Source: Herbivorax alkaliphila (GTDB lineage: Bacteria; Bacillota; Clostridia; Acetivibrionales; Acetivibrionaceae). From it: 47,779 nt of DNA. The notes under the pieces are model-generated. The model ran no database searches and was not told the DNA's origin. It saw only the letters and a program-made list of their open reading frames with translations. Made by a program: the position numbers and the translations under genes. The first letter of the stretch is position 1, and each line of letters opens with the position of its first letter. The stretch lies in the NCBI RefSeq assembly GCF_030848475.1, contig NZ_JAVDDS010000031.1, positions 1-47,779 of the forward strand, read 5' to 3'. Below are positions 9,653 to 19,206 of this stretch, one piece after another.

Positions 9653-10534
9653 TTAGATTTCTTCAGTCTTTAAACATACTTTTGTAAAGTAGAGTACTAC
9701 AAATGAAATTATAAACATTACTACAGAAAGAAGTGCTGCCGATTTAATATCTGTCTGCATATATGTATATATTTGAAGTGGTATAGTTCTTGTACGTCCC
9801 ATAACGTTTCCTGCAAAAGTAATAGTTGCACCAAACTCTCCCATTGCCCGTGCCCATGATACAAGAAGCCCAGATGCTATATTTTTTTTCAGCATTGGAA
9901 CTACCATTTTAATAAAAGTCTCTATTTTCCCTGCACCAAAAACATATGATGCCTCTAAAACCTCTGGTGCTATAGATTCAACTCCAGCTTTAAAAATTTT
10001 AATATAAAATGCAGATGCTACAAAAAACTGTGCAATTATCACGGCTAAAGGTGTAAAAGAAATAACTATACCAAACCTTGATAACACTCCCCCTAAAATT
10101 CCCTGTCTTCCAAATGCCAAAAGAAGTCCAATACCTGCAACTGCTGGTGGTAAAACTGTAGGAATACTTACAAAGACATCTAAAATCTTAGATAAAAAAC
10201 TCTTTTTAAATGTCAAATAATATACAACAGGAGTTGCTAGTAAAAAAATAAATATAGATGATAATATACCAGTTGATAGACTTAATAATATAACGTCAAT
10301 ATTTTGTCTGTTGGTAATAGTTTTCCCAAAATCTTTAAAATCAGCTACTCTTATTATTGATAAAATTGGGAGTACAGTGATGGCTACATAAATAACTATG
10401 AATATTGCAATAAAAAAAAGCATAATAGATTCTAGTTGCAATGACTTATGTTGGCTCATTACTTTTCTTTCTCTTTTTACTTCAACCATTGCTTTTTTAT
10501 TTATTTTTATAATGTTTTCTCCTGTTTTAAACAT
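9653..10534 (-). CDS. modB: Molybdate ABC transporter permease
   Basis: The 293-residue product has an N-terminal extension of about 35 charged residues, then roughly six membrane segments. A binding-protein-dependent transport signature lies in the segment LEASYVFGAGKIETFIKMVV (the EAA loop that docks the ATPase). Typical ModB proteins are about 225 residues, so the front extension is unusual, but AGGAGA before ATG 10534 supports it. It would import molybdate for FeMo cofactor synthesis with ModA. No modC ATPase is present in the window, so it must use one encoded elsewhere. Confidence 0.9.
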   Translation of the reverse strand: MFKTGENIIKINKKAMVEVKRERKVMSQHKSLQLESIMLFFIAIFIVIYVAITVLPILSIIRVADFKDFGKTITNRQNIDVILLSLSTGILSSIFIFLLATPVVYYLTFKKSFLSKILDVFVSIPTVLPPAVAGIGLLLAFGRQGILGGVLSRFGIVISFTPLAVIIAQFFVASAFYIKIFKAGVESIAPEVLEASYVFGAGKIETFIKMVVPMLKKNIASGLLVSWARAMGEFGATITFAGNVMGRTRTIPLQIYTYMQTDIKSAALLSVVMFIISFVVLYFTKVCLKTEEI

Positions 10535-10552
10535 ATTATCATCTCCTAAAAG

Positions 10553-11350
10553 TCAGTCCACAATAAAACCATACTTTTTTAAAACATCCTTACTCTCATA
10601 TAAAATAAATTCATAAAACTCTTCTGATAATCCACTTTCCCGATCTCCAATAATTAATGCAATTGGATATTTTGCATAGAGGTCATTGAATATTTCCAAC
10701 TCAATTATCTCAACTTCATTTTTTATCCCTTCTGTTACATCAGTTCTATAAACCACCCCTACGTCAACTTCTCCAAATAAAACTTTACTTACTACATCTT
10801 TAACATTAAGCTCTTCTGTAACTATATTGCTTAAAATTTTTGATTTTTCATAGTTGGATATAATTTTGTTTTTGAGAGCTATCTCAAGAGACTCATTCCA
10901 ATAGCTTCCCACAGGAACACTTTTATTTCCTGCTGCAATGTTAAGTCCTTCCTTATATAGATCTTCTAAGCTTTCTACTTTGTATTTACTCTTGTTATTT
11001 TTTATTAAAACAAGACGGTTTTTTGCAAAAACACTGTATTTATCAACAAAACCCTCTTCAACTAGTGCATCCATGTATTCTAAATTTGCACTTAAAAAAA
11101 CATCTGCCTTTTCCCCTCTTTGAATATAGGTCTTTAATGTTTGACTTCCTGCAAAATTTATATTTATTTTTACACTTTCTTCTTGTAAATTCTCAAAGTT
11201 TTCCTTTATTTCAGTAAGGCTTTCTGTAAGACTTCCAGCTGCTAATACAGTTATTTCTTCAAAATTATCATCTTTAGAAAAAGCATTACATCCTATTAAA
11301 AAAATAAAACACAAAGTTACTCCCAATAAACTAATTATAATTGCTCTCAT
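10553..11350 (-). CDS. modA: Molybdate-binding lipoprotein
   Basis: The 265-residue periplasm-type solute-binding protein has a lipobox LIGC with the lipidated Cys at 21. It then shows the ModA pattern: VLAAGSLTESLTEI near the start, FAGSQTLKTYIQRGEKADVFLSAN, and GEVDVGVVYRTDV. It captures molybdate outside the membrane and delivers it to ModB. GAGGG lies before ATG 11350. Its position inside the nif operon ties metal supply to nitrogenase expression, as in C. pasteurianum. Confidence 0.92.
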   Translation of the reverse strand: MRAIIISLLGVTLCFIFLIGCNAFSKDDNFEEITVLAAGSLTESLTEIKENFENLQEESVKININFAGSQTLKTYIQRGEKADVFLSANLEYMDALVEEGFVDKYSVFAKNRLVLIKNNKSKYKVESLEDLYKEGLNIAAGNKSVPVGSYWNESLEIALKNKIISNYEKSKILSNIVTEELNVKDVVSKVLFGEVDVGVVYRTDVTEGIKNEVEIIELEIFNDLYAKYPIALIIGDRESGLSEEFYEFILYESKDVLKKYGFIVD

Positions 11351-11397
11351 ATTACATCCCTCACTGTCTTTAAATAAAAAACCTCTGTGGTTTATAT

Positions 11398-11700
11398 TTA
11401 AAGTCTTTCAACCTTTATGCCATTTTCAAAATGTGACTCTACAATTTCTTCTACATCGTCAGGAGTAACTTCCTTATACCAGACACCCTCTGGATAAACA
11501 ACCACAACTGGACCTGAATTACAGATACCCAAACAACCAGTATTTGTAATCATGACTTCATCATTAAGTTCTCTGCTATCAATTTCTTCAATAAATGTTT
11601 GTATAACCTCGACCGATTCTTTTGAATAACAATAACCTTTTTGCTGTCCATTAATTCTAGAACTTGAACAGACAAATACATGATACTTAGGCTTTTGCAT
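11398..11700 (-). CDS. Thioredoxin-like [2Fe-2S] ferredoxin
   Basis: The 100-residue product has four cysteines at 11, 24, 56 and 60 (VFVCSSSR, GYCY, GCLGIC). These are the positions I remember for the C. pasteurianum [2Fe-2S] ferredoxin, which belongs to the thioredoxin-like family and interacts with the nitrogenase MoFe protein. Its cluster fold differs from plant-type ferredoxins. AAGGAGAGG before ATG 11700 overlaps the region just after the nifN-B stop, so it is part of the operon. The physiological redox role in nitrogenase is inferred from family and context. Confidence 0.9.
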   Translation of the reverse strand: MQKPKYHVFVCSSSRINGQQKGYCYSKESVEVIQTFIEEIDSRELNDEVMITNTGCLGICNSGPVVVVYPEGVWYKEVTPDDVEEIVESHFENGIKVERL

Positions 11701-11714
11701 AAAATCCTCTCCTT

Positions 11715-14321
11715 TTATATTACCGTTTTACAAGTTTCTTTTTTCTCAAGCACTTCAATTGCATAATTTACCCCATCTTTAATTGAACCACATGTCTGTA
11801 TTACTTTTATCCCCTTTTCTAGCATTTTCTTTTGAGGGCTGTAACCAACTCTTAATGCCAACACAGCATCACAATCATTTATAGTTTTTATAAGTCTGTC
11901 AATTTTAGAGTCCTCATCATCACAATCAGATACTCCAGTACAATATTTTTCAATACTTCTTTTTTCAATGAATTTTATTTCACCCTTTTTAGAACTATAA
12001 ATATAAAACTCATCAACATGTCCAAAATGCTTGTCGATAATCATTCCTGACTCTGTTGCAATTGCAAAGGTGTACTCCTTATTACTTTTTAAGCTACTAC
12101 ATGCACTCTTTGAAAATTGGGAAGAGACATCCTTTCCTAAAATCCCAACAGCATCTGCTCTGCACTGTTTGCAGTGATACATCTGTTTTAAATACTTTTC
12201 ACATTTTTTTCTCATTTCTCCAAGTTCTCTATTATTTGTTTGAGGCATGTTTTCAAAAGAACTTCCTTTTGCAGGAATAAGGGGCATAATATTGCTTATA
12301 AAAACTCCTCGACTCTTTACTTCCTTGACTACTTCTTCAATGTGCCTTTCATTTATACCCTTTATCATTACAATGTTTACTTTACAAACTATTCCTTTTG
12401 AAGCCATATAGGACAGTCCTGATAGTTGATTTCCGATTAAAAACTCAGCTGCTTTTTTACCAACAAGTTTCTTCCCTCCAAAGTTAACTTCACTATATAT
12501 CTTCTTTCCTATTTCTGGATCCACTGCATTTATTGTAACTGTAATATGGGAAATACCAGCTTCAATTATTCTATCAGCATAGTAAGGAAGCATTAAACCA
12601 TTTGTAGAAAGACAAAATATAACTTCAGGGTCTACTTCTTTTATAAGTTCTAATGATTTTATTGTGTTTTCAAAATTGGCTAGAGCATCACCTGGTCCTG
12701 CAATTCCAAGAACTTTTAAGTTAGGCATTTTTTCTTTTAGGGTCAAATATTTATCCAGAGCTTCTTTAGGGGACAACACCTCACTTGTAACTCCTGGTCG
12801 ACTTTCATTCATACAATCGTATTTTCTGTTACAGTAGTTACACTTAATATTACAAGAAGGTGCAACAGGTATATGCATTCTAGCTACCTTACAGGCTCCC
12901 CCTGAAAAACAAGGATGTGATAAAGTCTTTTCTTTTGCAGTAATAGTCTCCTCTTTTTTTACTGTTTCTGAAAAATACTTACCGTACATCTCTTTTCTGT
13001 ACTTATTATATTTGTTTTCTAAAAGAGTATTGGTCATGTTGTCAAGAAGCATTAATGATCCATTATATCCTACAATGTTAGATCTTTGTGCTCCAACTCT
13101 GTCATGTATAGGAAAACCAATTCTCACTAAAGGAATACCTTCTCTTTCAGTTATAAATTTTCCATCAGAATTTCCAATAAGTAAATTTGCTTTAAGTTCT
13201 ACAGCATGTTTTCTAATTGTATCAAAATCAGTATCATCAATAACCAAAGGCGTATGCTTTTCTTTTTTCAAAAGCTCAGTTATTGATTTATTAGAAGAAC
13301 CTGTAGCTATAAGCAAAGGCTTTATTCCATTTTCCAGACAAAGTCTTCCAACTCCATAAGAAATCTCTGGATCTCCAAATATAACAGCCCTTCCCTCACC
13401 GTTAAACTTATGGGAATCTATCATCCCATCAAGTAACCTACCACGATCTTCTAAGAGTTTTTTTGGTGTTCTCTTTCCTGTGATTTTTGAAATTGTCTCT
13501 AAAAAAACATCTGTATTTCTTATGCCTATTGGATAGGGACATCTATGAAGAGGTACCTTATATTTATCTGATAAATATTCACCTGGAGAAATATTACCAG
13601 TAACAGTCATCCCCATTTCTATAGTTGCCTTGGCTCCAGCCATTTTCCTTATATCCTCAATTTTTGTACCTCCTTGGGGTATCTTTTTATACTCTTTTTT
13701 ATAAGGAGAGTCTAATGTATCAGAAACATCTGGTAAGATAGTGTACTTTACTTTAAATTGGTCAAGTATGCTTTTTATGTTTCTAATGTCTCCAGGATTT
13801 AAACATCCTGTAATAATATTTATACTTTCATTTTTTGTTTTATCATCCGAAAGACTTTTCACAATGCTTGTAAGAGCCCCATAAAAGCCCTCAAACTGAG
13901 TTCCTCCATAACCTGGTGTGGATATTGGCACTATTTCCACTGCCTTTTTAGAAACAATCATATTATCTTTTTTAAACTCTTCTGTAATTCTTTTTATGTC
14001 CTCTCCAATTGTTTCTGCAAGGCAAGTAGTGGCAACTCCTATAATGGATGGACTATAAAGCTTTATCATATTTATAAGTCCCTTTTTTAGATTTGCTTCT
14101 CCTCCATAAACAGTACCCTCTTCACTTAATGAAGATGACCCCACATCTATTGGTTCATTATAGTGTCCTGCCATATGTCTTCTTATATAAGTACTACATC
14201 CTTGAGAACCATGAAGTATTATCATGCTGTTTTCTATTCCTTTAAGTGCCATTACAGCGCCCATCGGCATACACATTTTACATGGATTTATATTTAAGTT
14301 TACAAAATTTTTGTTTTTCAT
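11715..14321 (-). CDS. nifN-B: NifN-NifB fusion, FeMo-cofactor scaffold and NifB-co synthase
   Basis: I take ATG 14321 (868 residues), because AGGAAG is 8 bases upstream; a GTG at 14330 is less well placed. Residues 1 to about 430 are NifN, the scaffold partner of NifE, with conserved cysteines in INPCKMCMPMGAV, GSQGCSTY and ATTCLAETIGED. Residues about 475-740 are NifB, a radical-SAM enzyme with the cluster motif CNIKCNYC and a conserved HPCFSG entry, which builds the Fe-S-carbide precursor. The last 110 residues are a NifX-like FeMo-cofactor-binding domain (IDKHFGHVDEFYIY). The fusion would hand NifB-co straight to the NifEN scaffold. This fusion is characteristic of Clostridium. No separate nifX, nifS or nifU occurs in the window. 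Confidence 0.95.
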   Translation of the reverse strand: MKNKNFVNLNINPCKMCMPMGAVMALKGIENSMIILHGSQGCSTYIRRHMAGHYNEPIDVGSSSLSEEGTVYGGEANLKKGLINMIKLYSPSIIGVATTCLAETIGEDIKRITEEFKKDNMIVSKKAVEIVPISTPGYGGTQFEGFYGALTSIVKSLSDDKTKNESINIITGCLNPGDIRNIKSILDQFKVKYTILPDVSDTLDSPYKKEYKKIPQGGTKIEDIRKMAGAKATIEMGMTVTGNISPGEYLSDKYKVPLHRCPYPIGIRNTDVFLETISKITGKRTPKKLLEDRGRLLDGMIDSHKFNGEGRAVIFGDPEISYGVGRLCLENGIKPLLIATGSSNKSITELLKKEKHTPLVIDDTDFDTIRKHAVELKANLLIGNSDGKFITEREGIPLVRIGFPIHDRVGAQRSNIVGYNGSLMLLDNMTNTLLENKYNKYRKEMYGKYFSETVKKEETITAKEKTLSHPCFSGGACKVARMHIPVAPSCNIKCNYCNRKYDCMNESRPGVTSEVLSPKEALDKYLTLKEKMPNLKVLGIAGPGDALANFENTIKSLELIKEVDPEVIFCLSTNGLMLPYYADRIIEAGISHITVTINAVDPEIGKKIYSEVNFGGKKLVGKKAAEFLIGNQLSGLSYMASKGIVCKVNIVMIKGINERHIEEVVKEVKSRGVFISNIMPLIPAKGSSFENMPQTNNRELGEMRKKCEKYLKQMYHCKQCRADAVGILGKDVSSQFSKSACSSLKSNKEYTFAIATESGMIIDKHFGHVDEFYIYSSKKGEIKFIEKRSIEKYCTGVSDCDDEDSKIDRLIKTINDCDAVLALRVGYSPQKKMLEKGIKVIQTCGSIKDGVNYAIEVLEKKETCKTVI

Positions 14322-14340
14322 ATTGATCACTTCCTATATT

Positions 14341-15681
14341 CTAAGAGGATTTTACAAATTCCCATACTGGACTGTTTACGGTAAGATCTAATTCCTTTGC
14401 AAAGTTTAAAGCACCTTCAAACCCGCATAGTGGATGCTTTCTTTCATGGTTGTGGTCGCAAAATGCAAGGCCTAACTTGTATGCTAAAGGCCGCTCCTTT
14501 ACACCTCCAACCAAAAGATCCGCTTCCTTCTCTTTTATGAATTTTTCTAGTTCCGCTGGATTTGTGTCATCAAGTATGACTGTTCCTTCATCACTAATGC
14601 TTTTTAGTACCTCATATTCGTCTTTTCTTCCTGTCTGAGTTCCTACAACAACTGATTTTATTCCTAAATCATTAAACTGTTTTATTAAAGAAATTGCTTT
14701 AAATCCACCACCTACATAGATAGCAGCTTTTTTGCCTTTTAATCTTTCTCTTAAGGCTGAAATTTTTAGTCCATATTTAGCCTTTTCACTATTAATAAGC
14801 TTTTCAGCCCGTTTTATCATTTCTTTGTCTCCATATCTTTGGGCTATTGTCAAAATTGATGTACAAGTATCTTCAAATCCAAAAAAACTAACCTTTACAA
14901 AAGGAATATTGTATTTTTTCTCCATTTCCTTAGCAAGACTTGTCATCGAACCTGCACACTGCACAATGTTAAAAGATGCTTTAGGAGCTTCTAATATCTC
15001 CTTGTAAGTAGAGTCCCCTGTTATTTTAGCTATTACATTTATACCAATGCTCCTTAAATATCCCGTTATAATCCACATTTCACCTGCTAGGTTAAAGTCT
15101 CCAAGAAAATTTATCCCTTTTTCTTTTTCTGGTAAATCATCCCCCATAAGCTTTAATAATGCTTTTCCTGCTGCCCTATACCCCATTGATTTGTTTCCTG
15201 CAAACCCACTGGATTTAACAGGTATGACCCTTATTCCGTATTTCTTTTCTGCCATTTTACATACTGCGTCAATATCATCTCCAATAACTCCAACTATACA
15301 TGTTGCATATACAAATATAAGCTTAGGTTTATACTTATCTACAATTTCATCAATTGCCCCTGTAAGTTTTTTCTCTCCCCCGAAAACAACATCGTGTTCT
15401 CTCAAATCAGTTGAAAAACTATTCCTGTATATTTCTGAACCACTAGAAAGACTACCTCTGATATCCCATGTGTAGGCAGCACATCCGATAGGTCCATGTA
15501 CAATGTGAAAGGCATCAGTTATTGGATTTAATACAACCCTTGCTCCACAATATACACAAGCTCTCTGGCTTACTGAACCTGCAACACTGTCTTTTTCACA
15601 TTTAATGCTGCCCTCTTCCTTTTGGGATTTATAACATATAAACTCTTTTCTATCTTTTAAAATATCATTTCCCTTTGCCAT
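14341..15681 (-). CDS. nifE: Nitrogenase FeMo-cofactor scaffold protein NifE
   Basis: The 446-residue product is homologous to NifD. It forms the NifEN scaffold on which NifB-co matures to FeMo cofactor with Mo and homocitrate. It shows cluster-ligand segments RACVYCGARVVLNP, GPIGCAAYTWD and ATCIVGVIGDD, and later QCAGSMTSLAKEM. The C-terminal DHNHERKHPLCGFEG is typical of NifE. Length is normal. AGGAGAGG precedes ATG 15681. It lies 10-20 bases ahead of nifN-B and 133 bases after nifK, with two stem-loops in that gap. Confidence 0.95.
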   Translation of the reverse strand: MAKGNDILKDRKEFICYKSQKEEGSIKCEKDSVAGSVSQRACVYCGARVVLNPITDAFHIVHGPIGCAAYTWDIRGSLSSGSEIYRNSFSTDLREHDVVFGGEKKLTGAIDEIVDKYKPKLIFVYATCIVGVIGDDIDAVCKMAEKKYGIRVIPVKSSGFAGNKSMGYRAAGKALLKLMGDDLPEKEKGINFLGDFNLAGEMWIITGYLRSIGINVIAKITGDSTYKEILEAPKASFNIVQCAGSMTSLAKEMEKKYNIPFVKVSFFGFEDTCTSILTIAQRYGDKEMIKRAEKLINSEKAKYGLKISALRERLKGKKAAIYVGGGFKAISLIKQFNDLGIKSVVVGTQTGRKDEYEVLKSISDEGTVILDDTNPAELEKFIKEKEADLLVGGVKERPLAYKLGLAFCDHNHERKHPLCGFEGALNFAKELDLTVNSPVWEFVKSS

Positions 15682-15731
15682 AAAAGCTCCTCTCCTTTCT
15701 TATGGTTAATACAGAAATTTTTCAACTTTTG

Positions 15732-15788
15732 ATCTTAAATAGTTTTTAAGATTTTTGCTTTTAGAGCTTAAAGAAAAGCTCTAAAAGC
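15732..15788 (-). promoter_or_regulatory. Two tandem stem-loops between nifK and nifE
   Basis: A perfect 13-bp stem (15757-15769 with 15776-15788) and an 8-bp stem (15732-15739 with 15745-15752) lie directly after nifK in the transcript. Neither is followed by a U-run on the - strand, so simple termination is unlikely. They could stabilise the 3' end of a processed nifHDK message and lower nifEN-B expression relative to the structural genes. Confidence 0.6.
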
Positions 15789-15814
15789 ATCAACCATAAT
15801 GTATTTTTCTTTAA

Positions 15815-17176
15815 CTACATGATAAGTTCTAAATCTTCGTCTAAAGCATCTCTGTCCTGTCTGTCTAATAATGCATTACTAATTAGCTCTATTATTCTCA
15901 TTGCACCTTTGTACCCCACAATAGGCATGTATGAGTGAACACTTCTATCTAGTATTGGAAAACCAATTCTAACAAAGGGAACATCTTCAGCTCTTGCAAT
16001 ATATTTTGAATGAGTAGTGCCAAGCATTATATCCACCGGCTCTTCCTTCATCCACTGGTGAAGTGTAAAAAGATCTCCTCCGCTCTTAACTTTTCCTTCA
16101 ACTCCTGCTTCTTCAAGCATTTCTTCTATTTCTTTTTCAAAGGCCTTTTCAGGTGTTCCTGTCAAAACATATTTAGGTATCATCCCCATGCTTATAGCGA
16201 ATTCTGTAAGTCCAATTACAATATCTGGGTCTCCTGATATTGCAACTTTTTTACCGTGGTAATGGTAATGACAATCTACCATTACATCTATTACCTGCCC
16301 TCGTTCTTCTTCAATTTCTTCTGGAATATCTTTGCCTGTAACATTTGACACTTCCATTAAAAATTCGTCTGTAGCTTTTATTCCAATAGGTGTTTTTAAA
16401 ACCTTTGGAGGTACTTTACATTTCTTTTCAAGCTCAAATGCACCATCAGAAGATGCAAATCTTCCTAATGAAACTGTGGCAAGAGAATTACCTGAATCTT
16501 TAATGTCTTCAACTTTTGCTCCTCCTTTAGGATACATTTCATACTTTCCAGTAACGGGAGTATCTAATACACCACTTGTATCGGGAAACATAATAAACTC
16601 TGCTCCCATTTCCTTGAGTATTCTCTTTATCTCTCTCATATCTGAAGGATTTACAAAACCAGGTATTACATTTATTTTCCCATTTGGTTTTTCAGTATTT
16701 TGAGCTAAATAATTAACCATTCCTTTAACCATATTTAAAAATCCTGTAATATGAGATCCTTTGTAACTTGGTGTATTAGCATGAATCACTATTTTTCCTT
16801 CAGGAACTTTTGCCTGCATAACATAAGTAGGTACATCATCACCTATTGTCTCTGAAAGACAAGTTGTATGAACTGCTATAACATCTGGATCGTATATAGT
16901 AAAAACATTTTTTATTGATGTTTTTAAATTTGATCCACCACCAAAAACTGATGACCCTTCTGTAAAAGAGCTTGTAGAGGACATTACTGGATCTCTAAAA
17001 TTTCGTGTTAGAAATTTTCTGTGATAAGCACAGCATCCTTGTGAACCATGACTATGGGGAAGACATTTATGGATGCCTAATGCTGCATACATGGCCCCTA
17101 CAGGCTGACATGTTTTGGCTGGATTTATTACTAAACCTTTTCTGTTGACGTATTCTTTTGGAGTATAATCTAACAT
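15815..17176 (-). CDS. nifK: Nitrogenase MoFe protein beta subunit
   Basis: The 453-residue NifK pairs with NifD to form the MoFe protein that reduces N2. P-cluster cysteines are visible in NPAKTCQPVGAMYAA, GSQGCCAYHRK and TTCLSETIGDD. The FTEGSSVFGGGSNL segment is typical. It lacks the roughly 50-residue N-terminal extension of Azotobacter NifK, as Clostridium versions do. One base separates its ATG from the nifD stop, so translation is probably coupled; GGAGGG sits inside the end of nifD. Confidence 0.97.
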   Translation of the reverse strand: MLDYTPKEYVNRKGLVINPAKTCQPVGAMYAALGIHKCLPHSHGSQGCCAYHRKFLTRNFRDPVMSSTSSFTEGSSVFGGGSNLKTSIKNVFTIYDPDVIAVHTTCLSETIGDDVPTYVMQAKVPEGKIVIHANTPSYKGSHITGFLNMVKGMVNYLAQNTEKPNGKINVIPGFVNPSDMREIKRILKEMGAEFIMFPDTSGVLDTPVTGKYEMYPKGGAKVEDIKDSGNSLATVSLGRFASSDGAFELEKKCKVPPKVLKTPIGIKATDEFLMEVSNVTGKDIPEEIEEERGQVIDVMVDCHYHYHGKKVAISGDPDIVIGLTEFAISMGMIPKYVLTGTPEKAFEKEIEEMLEEAGVEGKVKSGGDLFTLHQWMKEEPVDIMLGTTHSKYIARAEDVPFVRIGFPILDRSVHSYMPIVGYKGAMRIIELISNALLDRQDRDALDEDLELIM

Positions 17177-17177
17177 A

Positions 17178-18773
17178 TTAATTCCCTCCTATATAGCTTC
17201 CCTCAAGCATGGGCTGGGTTTTCCATGGAGGAGTTATCATATCCCACGCTGGAGTGGTAATACCCATTGCAATGTCTCTTGCAAAAATAACTGAACCTTT
17301 AAACCCTGCGTAAGGACCGCTGTAATCATATGAATGTAGTTGTTTTGAAAATATTCCTGCTTTGTGAGCTATGTATTTATCCTTTATACCTGAACAGAAT
17401 ATATCTGGCTTTAAAATTTTCAAAAGTTCTTCTGTCTCATAGTGATTCAAGTCATCAACTACAATACTTCCATTATCCATTTCCTTTATCATTCCTGAAT
17501 AATAATTTAAAGAAATTTCATCTTTAAGCTTCTCATATTGCTCTTTAGTCAAAAACAACTTATAGTTTTCAGGATCTTTAGTAACTTCAAGGTTTTCTAT
17601 GTTTTTGCTGTCTCCATCTTCTTTTATATCAGGAAGTGCTTCTCTACCCTCATAGTCATCTCTGTGAGCAAACTCATAACCTGCTAAAATTGTCTTGATT
17701 CCTAAGTCCTTTAGAATATGTTGATAGTGATGTGCCCTTGACCCTCCAACAAATAAGGCGGCAGTCTTTCCCTCACACATTTTTTTATATTCTTCAAGTT
17801 TATAAGTTATCTCTTTAAGTTCTTCTTCAATGACAGCTTCGGTTCTTGCTATGAGATCAGAATCATCAAAGTATTTAGCTATGTTTCTAAGACTTTTTAT
17901 TGTGCTTTTTACTCCAATAAAATTTACTTTTATCCAATCCTGACCGTATTTAGTTCCCATCATTTCTCCAATGTAGTTAATTGAACGATGACATTGAATT
18001 ATATTAAGATCTGCCTTATGAGCACTTTTTAAATCTTCCACCGTTCCATTTCCAGGTATTAAAGATACTATTTCATAGCCAATTTTTCTTAAAATCCTCT
18101 CTATTTCCCATCCATCTCCACCAATGTTGTATTCACCTAAGATGTTAATAGCAAATTTTCCAACTACCTTCTCACCAGTTCCAATAATATGTTTTATTAA
18201 ACCATTGTTTGCTATGTGATGGCCTCCTGATTGGCTGACTCCTTTATATCCTTCACAGCTAAATGAAACTACCTTTATTCCATATTCCTTTTCTGCTTCT
18301 GAAGCAATAGAATGTATGTCATCACCAATCAATCCTACTGGACATGTGGAACATATAAATATAGTTTTAGGCTCAAATATTTCAACTGCTTCTTTAATAG
18401 CTTTTTTGAGTTTTTTCTCTCCTCCAAATACTATATCGCTCTCTTGAAGGTCGGTAGAAAAACAGTAGTTTAAAAAGTTTTTTTCATCACCTTCTGTTCT
18501 TCCTTTATTCCTTCTAGTTCCCCATGTGTAGTAACCACATCCTATAGGACCATGGGTTAAAACAACTGCATCTCTTAAAGGTCCTAAAACAACCCCTTTG
18601 CAACCTGCATAACAGCATCCTCTGTTTGTTATTATCCCGGGAACTGTCCTTGTATTTGCCTTGATTTTCTGAGGTTCCTCGGTATTATTATCCTTAACAA
18701 TAATGTGTTCTTTTCTGTTTTTAAAAACAGCTGCAGGATAATTTTCAACTATTTTGTCAATTTTCTTTTTCAT
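17178..18773 (-). CDS. nifD: Nitrogenase MoFe protein alpha subunit
   Basis: The 531-residue NifD carries the P-cluster cysteines (NRGCCYAGCKG, HGPIGCGYYTWG, CSTCPVGLIGDD). It also carries active-site residues SQSGGHHIANN (equivalents of Gln191/His195), the FeMo-cofactor Cys in NIIQCHRSINYI and the cofactor His in LHSYDYSGPYAGF. It is longer than the roughly 490 residues of Azotobacter NifD because of an acidic/lysine-rich insertion at about residues 375-430, the hallmark of Clostridium-type NifD. All ligands are present, so the protein should be active. GAGGTGAT precedes ATG 18773, 14 bases after nifI2. Confidence 0.97.
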   Translation of the reverse strand: MKKKIDKIVENYPAAVFKNRKEHIIVKDNNTEEPQKIKANTRTVPGIITNRGCCYAGCKGVVLGPLRDAVVLTHGPIGCGYYTWGTRRNKGRTEGDEKNFLNYCFSTDLQESDIVFGGEKKLKKAIKEAVEIFEPKTIFICSTCPVGLIGDDIHSIASEAEKEYGIKVVSFSCEGYKGVSQSGGHHIANNGLIKHIIGTGEKVVGKFAINILGEYNIGGDGWEIERILRKIGYEIVSLIPGNGTVEDLKSAHKADLNIIQCHRSINYIGEMMGTKYGQDWIKVNFIGVKSTIKSLRNIAKYFDDSDLIARTEAVIEEELKEITYKLEEYKKMCEGKTAALFVGGSRAHHYQHILKDLGIKTILAGYEFAHRDDYEGREALPDIKEDGDSKNIENLEVTKDPENYKLFLTKEQYEKLKDEISLNYYSGMIKEMDNGSIVVDDLNHYETEELLKILKPDIFCSGIKDKYIAHKAGIFSKQLHSYDYSGPYAGFKGSVIFARDIAMGITTPAWDMITPPWKTQPMLEGSYIGGN

Positions 18774-18787
18774 ATATAATCACCTCG

Positions 18788-19171
18788 TCAAATGGCTATT
18801 TCTCCACTTTCTTTTGTTCTTATCCTTATAACTTCAGTAATAGGAACAACAAATATTTTCCCATCCCCTGGTTTTCCACTGCTGTTAATACTTATTATTG
18901 TATCTACTACCTTTTGTACGTCTTCATCTTTAGCTACAACTGACAACATTCTCTTTGGTATAAGCCTGTGAATTTCAGAAATTGTTTCTGCAATCTTAGG
19001 AGATGGTATTTCACTTTCAAAAATCAAATTTTCTATTATGGAATAATCCACTTTCTTCTTTCCTCTCCCAAGAACCCTTTTACAAGTCAATGAAGAAAAT
19101 CCCTGCTTAACCAATTCTTCTTTGGTCTTATTAATCATGTTCATTCTTATAACTGCTAATATTTCTTTCAT
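18788..19171 (-). CDS. nifI2: Nitrogenase PII-like regulator NifI2
   Basis: The 127-residue PII-family protein acts, with NifI1, on the MoFe protein to switch off nitrogenase when ammonium is available and 2-oxoglutarate falls (known from Methanococcus). It shows KEILAVIRMNMINKTKEEL at the front and the PII signature GKPGDGKIFVVPITEVIRIRT near the end. Its T-loop (about 38-65) is longer and unlike GlnB, as expected for NifI2. AGGGGGA precedes ATG 19171. Position between nifH and nifD is diagnostic. Confidence 0.93.
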   Translation of the reverse strand: MKEILAVIRMNMINKTKEELVKQGFSSLTCKRVLGRGKKKVDYSIIENLIFESEIPSPKIAETISEIHRLIPKRMLSVVAKDEDVQKVVDTIISINSSGKPGDGKIFVVPITEVIRIRTKESGEIAI

Positions 19172-19206
19172 GACAAATCCCCCTTTTTCAAGATATTTTG
19201 CCTATA

